Part shown: positions 1 to 5,000 of the stretch, one piece after another
How positions within the stretch are numbered: position 1 is the first letter of the stretch
Layout: every line of letters begins with the position of its first letter
Notes under the pieces: generated by a model
What the model saw: the letters and a program-made list of their open reading frames with translations, nothing else
What the model was told of the DNA's origin: nothing
Database searches by the model: none
Assembly (NCBI GenBank): GCA_021852325.1
Contig: JAJZNM010000090.1
Location: 1-5,405 of the forward strand
DNA length: 5,405 nt
Direction of reading: 5' to 3'
From: Pseudomonadota bacterium
GTDB taxonomy: Bacteria > Pseudomonadota > Gammaproteobacteria > JAKAQQ01
Translations under genes and position numbers: made by a program

Positions 1-180
1 GACGTACCCGGACCCGCGCCTCGAGGCGAGCTCCCGCATCCGTTCCGCGAAACGTTCGCCCTGGTAGGAGAAGGCCAGCTCCGCACCTTGGCGGTGCATG
101 GCCTCCGCGATACCCCAGGCCAGTGAACGTTCGCTCGCGACTCCGACAATCAGGCAGCGTTTACCCTCCAGGAATCCCAC
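1..180 (-). CDS. fabI: Enoyl-[acyl-carrier-protein] reductase (NADH), N-terminal part, cut by window edge
   Basis: FabI reduces the trans-2-enoyl-ACP double bond with NADH, the last step of each fatty-acid elongation cycle, in the cytoplasm; it is the target of triclosan-type inhibitors. Only the first 60 codons are present. The visible protein begins MGFLEGKRCLIVGVASERSL, followed by AWGIAEAMHRQGAELAFSYQ. It matches the E. coli FabI N-terminus nearly residue for residue, including the short-chain dehydrogenase cofactor loop of the FabI type (G-V-A-S-x-x-S-x-A-x-G-I-A). I chose the GTG at 180. It has a GAGGA Shine-Dalgarno 8 nt upstream and makes the protein start exactly where E. coli FabI (MGFLSGKR) starts. 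An in-frame ATG lies three codons earlier at 189 and overlaps the mltD stop as ATGA, but GAGG abuts it with no spacing. The gene follows mltD directly, so it is probably co-transcribed with gloB-mltD. Identity is confident; the rest of the gene is outside the window. Confidence 0.95.
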   Translation of the reverse strand, partial: MGFLEGKRCLIVGVASERSLAWGIAEAMHRQGAELAFSYQGERFAERMRELASRRGSGYV

Positions 181-185
181 GCCGT

Positions 186-2210
186 TCATCCTCGATTCGG
201 CGGTGCCACGTTGACATAAAGGGTGAGGCGCTCACCGGGGTAGATCAGCTGATGAGGAGTGACGTGGTTCCAGGCGCCCAGCTGGTTCATGCTCACATCA
301 AAGCGCTGGGAAATCTGGGACAGGGAGTCACCGGGCCGGACGGTGTAGGTGATCCGCTCCACGGAGTCCAGGGGTGCCTTCTGCCCATGATCCCAAAGGG
401 TCAGCCGCTGGCCTGGGTGCAGCAGGGTACTCGGGCTGATGTGATTCCAGCGCGCCAGGGCCAGGACCGGGACATTGTAGTTCTGGGAGATCGACCAGAG
501 GGAATCTCCGGGTTGAACCGTATAGACGACATGCTGGCCGCGCAGGGCGGTCTTGAGGCTCACCGGCGGAACCGTCCCGGTGCTGTGGGGGTCGGTGAGG
601 GCCAGCGTCTCGCCGGGATGGATGAAGGATTGGGGCGAGATGTGGTTCCAATGGGCAAGTGCCACGATCGGTATGCCATACGTATGCGCGATCGACCAGA
701 GGGAATCTCCAGGCTGGACCGTATAGGTACCGTTTTGCGGCGGCGGCAGGGGCTGCCCCGAGGCTGCGTTGTGCCAGACAATCAGGGTCTCGTCCGGCTG
801 GATCAGGCTTGAGGGCAAAAGGTGATTCCACTCCGCCAGATCGGCTACGGATACATGGTAGGCCTGTGCGATCGACCAGAGCGAATTACCCGGTTGGACG
901 CGATAGTCGATTCGGGTCGCGCCGACCGGGGCCACATTCTCCTCGGCGATCGCGGGCGAGCCAAAGGGTACATACTCGGAGAGGTGTTCGTTCGAGGAGG
1001 GCACGAGGATCCGCTCCCCGGCCCGGATCAGATTCGAGGGCAGCCCGTTTTTCTCCCTCAGCTGGCGCACCGTGGTGCCAAAGCGCTCGGCCAGGACCGA
1101 AAGCGAGTTGCCGGGCGCAATCCGGTAGGGCACCCAGGCCACGAGCTGGCGGGTTCCGAGCTTGTTCAGTCCGGCAAGAAAACGCGCCAGACGGTCGCGG
1201 GGAACGAGGAGACGATTCGGGCCGTCAGGATCGGTGGCCCAGCGGTTGAAGCCGGGATTCAGGAGGTACAGCTTCTGGAGGCTCATGCCGAGCAGGTGGG
1301 CCGCGAGAGACAGGTCGATCTGTCCTTTGAGCTTGACCACGCTGAGATAGGGCGTATCGGGGATCTTCGGGAGGGCGATGCCGTACTGGTGCGCGTGTTC
1401 GATGATGTCCCGGACCGCGAGCAACCTCGGGACATAGGCTTCGGTCGCGGCCGGAAGGTTAAGACTCCAGAAGTCCGTCGGGCGCCCGAGCCGCTGGTTT
1501 TCTTGGATGGCGTTTTCGACCGTGATCGCGCCCGAGTTGTAGGCGGCCAGCGCGAGCAGCCAGCTCCCGAACTGAGCGTGTAGCTGTGACAGGAAATCCA
1601 GGGCAGAACGCGTCGACTCGATCAGGTCGCGACGTCCGTCGAACCACCAGTTGATCTTGATGCCGAAGTTCCGGGCGGTGCTCGGAATGAACTGCCACAG
1701 TCCGGCCGCATGGGCCCAGGAATAGGCATAGGGATCGTAGGCGCTTTCGACGATCGGCAGGAGCGCGATCTCGGTCGGCATGTGCCGTTTGCGCACGGCC
1801 TTGAGGATGAAGTAGAGGTAGGGTTTGGCGCGGATGGCGGTGCGTTCCATGTAGCCCGGATGGTGGATGTACCAGTTGAGTTCGACCCGGACGCGCGGAT
1901 TCATGTTGCTCGTGAGACGGAATCCGCTGCGGAGCACCTGCCAGATGTCCCGAATCCCGGGCTTCGGCTTGAAAACCAGGTCCTTCCAGTGCACGAGGGG
2001 CGCCTGGTTTGATTGGTAATCCGGTGGGGGAGGTTCGCCTGGTGGCAAACCCGCAGGAGTGACCGGTACCGGGCCGGCACTCGTCGTGGCCGCGGGAACG
2101 GGATGACGGGGGCGGCTGCCGCCCATCGATGGGGGCAACAAGGTACAGCCACCGAGCACGAGCGCCAGGAGCAGCAGGATGCCTGGAGCGCGTGAGGGCG
2201 GGAGCTTCAC
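186..2210 (-). CDS. mltD: Membrane-bound lytic murein transglycosylase D, lipoprotein with five LysM modules
   Basis: MltD cleaves the MurNAc-GlcNAc bond of peptidoglycan with formation of 1,6-anhydroMurNAc, acting from the periplasmic face of the outer membrane. The GTG start at 2210 gives 674 residues. It overlaps the gloB stop as GTGA and has GAGGA 9 nt upstream; an ATG 13 codons earlier lies inside gloB and would spoil the signal peptide. Residues 10-22 form a lipoprotein signal ending in the lipobox LGGC, with Cys22 as the lipidation site and Thr at +2, consistent with outer-membrane sorting. A Pro-rich linker follows. The family 1 SLT domain spans roughly residues 130-285, with catalytic Glu155 in LLPIVESAYDP, then AAGLWQFIPSTARNFG, AAYNSG and DFWSLNLP, all close to E. 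coli MltD. Five LysM modules follow at about 362-403, 436-479, 496-539, 563-606 and 622-665, whereas E. coli MltD has two. The order gloB-mltD is conserved in relatives. Confidence 0.96.
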   Translation of the reverse strand: MKLPPSRAPGILLLLALVLGGCTLLPPSMGGSRPRHPVPAATTSAGPVPVTPAGLPPGEPPPPDYQSNQAPLVHWKDLVFKPKPGIRDIWQVLRSGFRLTSNMNPRVRVELNWYIHHPGYMERTAIRAKPYLYFILKAVRKRHMPTEIALLPIVESAYDPYAYSWAHAAGLWQFIPSTARNFGIKINWWFDGRRDLIESTRSALDFLSQLHAQFGSWLLALAAYNSGAITVENAIQENQRLGRPTDFWSLNLPAATEAYVPRLLAVRDIIEHAHQYGIALPKIPDTPYLSVVKLKGQIDLSLAAHLLGMSLQKLYLLNPGFNRWATDPDGPNRLLVPRDRLARFLAGLNKLGTRQLVAWVPYRIAPGNSLSVLAERFGTTVRQLREKNGLPSNLIRAGERILVPSSNEHLSEYVPFGSPAIAEENVAPVGATRIDYRVQPGNSLWSIAQAYHVSVADLAEWNHLLPSSLIQPDETLIVWHNAASGQPLPPPQNGTYTVQPGDSLWSIAHTYGIPIVALAHWNHISPQSFIHPGETLALTDPHSTGTVPPVSLKTALRGQHVVYTVQPGDSLWSISQNYNVPVLALARWNHISPSTLLHPGQRLTLWDHGQKAPLDSVERITYTVRPGDSLSQISQRFDVSMNQLGAWNHVTPHQLIYPGERLTLYVNVAPPNRG
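189..193 (-). promoter_or_regulatory. Shine-Dalgarno deciding the fabI start
   Basis: Read on the minus strand, GAGGA ends 8 nt before the GTG at 180 but overlaps the alternative ATG at 189. This spacing favours the GTG start. The site overlaps the last codons of mltD, so fabI translation is probably coupled to mltD. Confidence 0.6.
216..905 (-). repeat. Four tandem LysM-coding repeats at the 3' end of mltD
   Basis: Four LysM modules begin at 905, 725, 524 and 347 (minus strand), so repeat units are about 180, 201 and 177 nt. Each starts Y-(R/T)-V-x-P-G-(N/D)-S-L and contains a W-N-H motif. At DNA level a 21-nt stretch coding GDSLWSI is identical at 489-509 and 690-710, exactly 201 nt apart. 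A diverged third copy lies at 870-890, 180 nt further on. The fourth C-terminal module (from 347) lacks the W. The pattern indicates duplication within the gene, with the two middle modules the most recently copied or homogenised. The separate first LysM module (about 1002-1127) is more diverged and not part of this DNA-level repeat. Confidence 0.85.
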
Positions 2211-3001
2211 GGGACGGCGTCCTCGCGTGCGATGAAGTGGTCTTTCCATAGGCGGATTTCCCGGAATGTCTCGATCGACTGTCGGAGGGCTCTTCCGGCA
2301 TGCCGCTCGGCAGACGTACGGACGCTTTCGATCTCCGTGCGGAGAAAAGGATTGATGTTGCGCTCCAAGCCGATCGTGGTCGGAAGGGTTGCTCGGTTCT
2401 GCATTCGTTGCTTTCGGGCCTGCCCCCTATATTGTGCAATCAAACGGTTGTCCGGTTCAAGCGTGGCTGCGAAGGCCAGGTTGGCGAGCGTGTATTCGTG
2501 GGCCGGGTAGGCGCGCGTCTCCGGATCGAGCCTGCCGAGCCTCTGGACGGAGTCGTAAAGCTCCTCCATCCGACCCTCGAAGAGCCGTCCGCATCCGGCG
2601 CTGAAGAGGGTATCCCCGGGGAACAGGATCCTGTCCCCCTCGTAGGCGACATGGTCGGCTGTGTGTCCCGGTATCGCGAGAACCGAGAGGGTGAGACCCA
2701 TGGGTAGTGCGATCTGGTCCCCTTCGTGGACCCGCACGACCGAAATCCGGCCGACCCGATCGAAAGGCCCGTACACGCTCACCGGGGCGTTCAGGTAACC
2801 TAGTAGCGGTTCGACCCCACCCGTGTGATCGGGATGGTGGTGGGTGAGGAGGATGGCCTCGAGGTGGCAGTGCGTTGCAACAAGATAGCGGATCACGGGT
2901 TCGGCTGCGCCCGGGTCGACGACCACGATTCCTCCCGTCTCCTGGGCAATCGCCCAGATATAGTTGTCCTGGAGTGCCGGGATGGCTGTGACCGTGATCA
3001 T
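2207..3001 (-). CDS. gloB: Hydroxyacylglutathione hydrolase (glyoxalase II)
   Basis: GloB hydrolyses S-D-lactoylglutathione to D-lactate and glutathione, the second step of methylglyoxal detoxification, in the cytoplasm. The 264-residue protein is close to the usual family length. It opens with the typical ITVTAIPALQDNYIWAI. The metallo-beta-lactamase metal motif is THHHPDH, giving His54, His56, Asp58 and His59. The other metal ligands are His113 in PGHTADH, Asp130 in FPGDTLFSAGCGRLFEG and His168 in PAHEYT, so the binuclear site is complete. The C-terminal glyoxalase II domain carries NPFLR (217-221) and an R-x-x-K-D-x-F ending (Arg250, Lys253), the likely glutathione-binding pair by family comparison. 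The ATG at 3001 aligns with the family N-terminus. The open frame extends upstream to 3724, but that part is antisense to the methyltransferase. No Shine-Dalgarno precedes the ATG, which is unusual beside its well-equipped neighbours. It heads the minus-strand unit and overlaps mltD by 4 nt. Confidence 0.97.
   Translation of the reverse strand: MITVTAIPALQDNYIWAIAQETGGIVVVDPGAAEPVIRYLVATHCHLEAILLTHHHPDHTGGVEPLLGYLNAPVSVYGPFDRVGRISVVRVHEGDQIALPMGLTLSVLAIPGHTADHVAYEGDRILFPGDTLFSAGCGRLFEGRMEELYDSVQRLGRLDPETRAYPAHEYTLANLAFAATLEPDNRLIAQYRGQARKQRMQNRATLPTTIGLERNINPFLRTEIESVRTSAERHAGRALRQSIETFREIRLWKDHFIAREDAVP
2220..2224 (-). promoter_or_regulatory. Shine-Dalgarno for the mltD GTG start
   Basis: GAGGA on the minus strand lies 9 nt before the GTG at 2210, inside the last codons of gloB. 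Together with the GTGA overlap of the gloB stop and the correctly placed lipoprotein signal, it supports the internal GTG over the upstream ATG at 2249. Confidence 0.65.
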
Positions 3002-3034
3002 AAGTGAGGATGGTACCAGATCGCTTGGTATCGG

Positions 3035-3090
3035 CCTCCACACGGTCCTGGGCCGGTTTCCGCGAGCTTCCAAGGGGGCACCTGTGGAGG
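3035..3090 (+). promoter_or_regulatory. Possible stem masking the methyltransferase Shine-Dalgarno
   Basis: CCTCCACA (3035-3042) is the exact reverse complement of TGTGGAGG (3083-3090), and the second arm contains the GGAGG ribosome-binding site of the TTG-started gene. The stem would be 8 bp with a 40-nt loop. It only matters if transcription starts upstream of 3035. A match of this length could also arise by chance in a region this size. Confidence 0.25.
3086..3090 (+). promoter_or_regulatory. Shine-Dalgarno deciding a TTG start
   Basis: GGAGG, continued by a G run to 3094, sits 7 nt before the TTG at 3098. The next in-frame ATG (3152) has no such site, so the strong ribosome-binding site decides the TTG start. 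Confidence 0.7.
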
Positions 3091-3097
3091 GGGGATC

Positions 3098-3760
3098 TTG
3101 AGTCCTGGATCGGGTCTCCGGGACCGGGAAGCCAGTGTCCTGGCACAGCTCATGCCTCTTCTTCATGGACGGACGCTGCTCGTCGTGGGTGAGCTGCCCC
3201 GCGCCACGGATCGCTCCCGATGGCCGGGCCTGCCGGTCTCGCTCGACCTGCCGGGTGAGGTCTATCCTTCCGAAGCGTTTCCGCAGGGGAGGCGCTGGCC
3301 CTATGGGGATGGCTCGCTCGATGCCGTGCTCTGGTTCCACAGCCATGAAAGGTGGTTCTGCCGGGAGACCCTCTTTGCAGAATCGGCCCGGGTGCTCAAC
3401 CCGGGAGGGCAGGTCGTGATCGTCGGATTCCATCCAGTCTGGTCGCGGCTCCTTCGAGCGCAGATCACCGCAGCCGGCGTCGAACCGGGTTTTCGCCCGG
3501 TCCGGGTGGGATGGCTCGTCAATCAGCTCGCCGGGAGGGATTTTGAGGTCCGTACACGCCTTCATGGCGTCCGCTGGCCCGGGGCGTTCAGTGCGCCGGG
3601 ATCGGTGAGCGCGGGGCCTGGCCTCGAGATCGGGGTGCCCCTGATTTACGGGCTCGTCGCCATGCGGCATGGGTTCGTGAAGATTCCCGGGCCTGGGTTG
3701 AAACCGGCGACGGACGTCTCGCACCGGCCGATCATCCTGCCGAGCCGGCGGGTGGCCTGA
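3098..3760 (+). CDS. YafS-like class I SAM-dependent methyltransferase
   Basis: The 220-residue product is a putative soluble SAM-dependent methyltransferase of the type encoded beside rnhA in many proteobacteria (E. coli YafS); the methyl acceptor is not known to me. Motif I is at about 27-34 (LLVVGELP) and is degenerate, lacking a full GxGxG; E. coli YafS is similarly degenerate there. The acidic end of strand 2 is probably SLDLPG at 48-53. The post-motif region is WPYGDGSLDAVLWFHSHE (67-84), followed by ARVLNPGGQVVIVGFHP (97-113), the usual RVL-x-PGG strand. The C-terminal half has WLVNQLAGRDFEV, typical of the family. The start is TTG at 3098, chosen for the strong GGAGG 7 nt upstream; an ATG at 3152 would remove 18 residues. 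The stop overlaps the rnhA ATG by 1 nt (TGATG), so the two are probably translationally coupled. The fold is well supported; the substrate is not. Confidence 0.88.
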   Translation: MSPGSGLRDREASVLAQLMPLLHGRTLLVVGELPRATDRSRWPGLPVSLDLPGEVYPSEAFPQGRRWPYGDGSLDAVLWFHSHERWFCRETLFAESARVLNPGGQVVIVGFHPVWSRLLRAQITAAGVEPGFRPVRVGWLVNQLAGRDFEVRTRLHGVRWPGAFSAPGSVSAGPGLEIGVPLIYGLVAMRHGFVKIPGPGLKPATDVSHRPIILPSRRVA

Positions 3761-4215
3761 TGTCCGATCCGGTCGGGGTCGAGATCTGGACCGACGGGGC
3801 CTGCAGCGGCAATCCGGGGCCCGGAGGCTGGGCGGCCCTCTTGCGCTCGGGGACCCGCGAGCTTGAACTCAGCGGATCGGAGCCCCTGACCACGAACAAT
3901 CGCATGGAACTCCGCGCGGCCATCGAGGCGCTTTCCGCCTTGCGCGGGAACCCACCGGTCACGCTCTACACCGATTCCCGTTATCTCCGTGACGGGGTAC
4001 TCGTATGGTTGCCCGCGTGGAAACAACGCGGCTGGCGGACGGCCGCGGGCAAAGCGGTCCGCAATCCGGATTTGTGGCAACGGCTCGATGAACTCATCCG
4101 CCATCACGCGGTTGAGTGGCACTGGATCCGGGGGCATGAGGGCATCCGCTACAATGAACGGGTTGACCGTCTGGCGCGATCGGCGATCTTGGCGGCACGG
4201 GGCGACACGAGGTAA
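3760..4215 (+). CDS. rnhA: Ribonuclease HI
   Basis: RNase HI cleaves the RNA strand of RNA-DNA hybrids, removing R-loops and helping to remove primers in the cytoplasm. The 151-residue protein is the usual single-domain length. The catalytic carboxylates are all present: Asp12 in WTDGACSGNPGPGG, Glu50 in TTNNRMEL, Asp72 in YTDSRYL and Asp136 in YNERVDRLAR. His126 in RGHEG matches the flexible catalytic histidine of E. coli (His124). The basic handle region is intact at 87-106 (WKQRGWRTAAGKAVRNPDLW), marking the E. coli-type enzyme rather than a handle-less form. The ATG at 3760 overlaps the previous stop as TGATG, with only a weak GGTGG upstream, so translation probably depends on coupling. 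dnaQ follows after 6 nt. Confidence 0.98.
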   Translation: MSDPVGVEIWTDGACSGNPGPGGWAALLRSGTRELELSGSEPLTTNNRMELRAAIEALSALRGNPPVTLYTDSRYLRDGVLVWLPAWKQRGWRTAAGKAVRNPDLWQRLDELIRHHAVEWHWIRGHEGIRYNERVDRLARSAILAARGDTR

Positions 4216-4221
4216 GTCGAC

Positions 4222-4944
4222 ATGAGGCAAGTAGTCCTCGACACCGAAACCACTGGACTCGCTCCGGAAGACGGGCACCGGATCATCGAGATCGGTGCCG
4301 TCGAGCTCAAGGACCGCCGCATGACCGGGCGTGATTTCTGGAGCTACCTCAATCCCGAACGGGAGGTCGATGCCGGCGCGACCGATGTCCATGGTCTGCG
4401 CGCGGAAGACCTCGAAGACCAGCCACGTTTCGCCGAGATTGCCGGACCGCTGATCGATTTCCTGGCAGGCGATGAACTGATCATCCACAACGCACCGTTC
4501 GATCTCGCTTTCCTCAACCGGGAACTCGAACGTGCCGGGGCCAGGATCCGCCGCGTGGAGGAATATTGCCCGATTCTCGATACCCTGCCGCTTGCGCGAC
4601 GACTGCACCCCGGACAGAACAACAGCCTCGAAGCGCTCTGTCTGCGCTATGCAGTCGATACCTCCGAACGGGCCCGGCACGGCGCGTTGATCGACGCGCG
4701 GCTTCTGGCCCAGGTCTATCGCGCCATGACCATGGGGCAGGGGGCGCTCGGGTTGCAGGGACCGGGTACAGCGCATCCTGGCTCGGTTCAGCAGTCGACT
4801 CCGCGGGAGCCGGGCACCCGCCGCCCGATCCCGGTCACACTCCATCCAGAGGACTGGGCTGAACACCGTGACTTCCTGAGGCGCATCGACCAGAAAAGTG
4901 GCGGGCAGCTCATGTGGCGCACGGATCTGGACACCGTCACCTGA
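4222..4944 (+). CDS. dnaQ: DNA polymerase III epsilon subunit, 3'-5' proofreading exonuclease
   Basis: Epsilon removes mismatched 3' nucleotides as part of the polymerase III core with alpha and theta. The 240-residue length is close to E. coli (243). The DEDDh active site is complete: Asp7 and Glu9 in LDTETTGLAPEDGHRIIEIG, Asp94 in HNAPFDLAFL, His153 and Asp158 in RHGALIDARLLAQVY. After the exonuclease domain, QGALGL (173-178) lies where E. coli has the beta-clamp motif QTSMAF. A Gly/Pro/Gln-rich linker (about 179-203) follows. The C-terminal tail, DWAEHRDFLRRIDQKSGGQL, resembles the E. coli alpha-binding segment with its QKKGGS core. The ATG at 4222 has GAGG at 4209-4212 across the end of rnhA, about 9 nt upstream. 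It lies 6 nt after rnhA and is probably in one operon with it, unlike E. coli where the two are divergent. Confidence 0.97.
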   Translation: MRQVVLDTETTGLAPEDGHRIIEIGAVELKDRRMTGRDFWSYLNPEREVDAGATDVHGLRAEDLEDQPRFAEIAGPLIDFLAGDELIIHNAPFDLAFLNRELERAGARIRRVEEYCPILDTLPLARRLHPGQNNSLEALCLRYAVDTSERARHGALIDARLLAQVYRAMTMGQGALGLQGPGTAHPGSVQQSTPREPGTRRPIPVTLHPEDWAEHRDFLRRIDQKSGGQLMWRTDLDTVT

Positions 4945-5000
4945 TGGGAATCTCCTGCCTCCGGCGGGGACCCGCCAACGGTGGCCGAAGATGGCCATGA
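4944..5000 (+). other. 18-codon frame bridging dnaQ stop and antiporter start
   Basis: An ATG at 4944 overlaps the dnaQ stop as TGATG. It opens an 18-codon frame that ends with TGA at 4998-5000. That stop overlaps the antiporter's third codon (ATG at 4997) as ATGA. The encoded peptide is basic and Arg/Gly/Pro-rich (MGISCLRRGPANGGRRWP) with no recognisable domain. It has no Shine-Dalgarno of its own. It may be a coupling leader or merely chance; I do not claim a functional peptide. The same 46-nt gap contains a small GGCGG/CCGCC inverted repeat (4963-4967 and 4972-4976) without a T run. Confidence 0.2.

Larger units (their letters stand above)
3002..3097. promoter_or_regulatory. Divergent intergenic region between gloB and the methyltransferase gene
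   Basis: This is the only substantial non-coding gap, 96 bp between two divergent starts, so promoters for both units probably lie here or in the adjoining coding sequence. On the minus strand TACCAT (3010-3015) matches four of six positions of a sigma-70 -10 box and lies 8 nt before the gloB ATG, but I find no convincing -35. A perfect 8-bp palindrome TGGTACCA (3011-3018) overlaps it, and TTGGTA recurs at 3025-3030. No clear sigma-70 promoter is visible toward the methyltransferase. The region as a whole is well supported as regulatory by gene orientation; the individual elements are weak. Confidence 0.45.

Noticed and set aside
123..1583. Long plus-strand open frames opposite mltD.
   Set aside because: Their repeated PEGISGLxRI-like segments merely mirror the LysM repeats on the other strand. 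No ribosome-binding site or recognisable domain supports them.
2211..2249. ATG at 2249 as the mltD start.
   Set aside because: It would place 13 Arg-rich residues ahead of the lipoprotein signal and lies well inside gloB. The GTG at 2210 has a proper SD and a normal signal peptide length.
3025..3053. TTGGTA at 3025 as a -35 box for the methyltransferase unit.
   Set aside because: At 16-18 nt spacing the following bases are GC-rich with no -10 resemblance.
3002..3724. Upstream extension of the gloB frame, which stays open on the minus strand and would give a 505-residue protein.
   Set aside because: Glyoxalase II homology begins exactly at the ATG at 3001. The extension is Arg/Pro-rich, low in hydrophobic pattern, and antisense to a well-supported methyltransferase gene; long antisense frames are common in GC-rich DNA.
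4963..4976. GGCGG-GGAC-CCGCC hairpin after dnaQ as a Rho-independent terminator.
   Set aside because: The stem is only 5 bp and no T run follows (AACGGTGGCC), so termination is unlikely.
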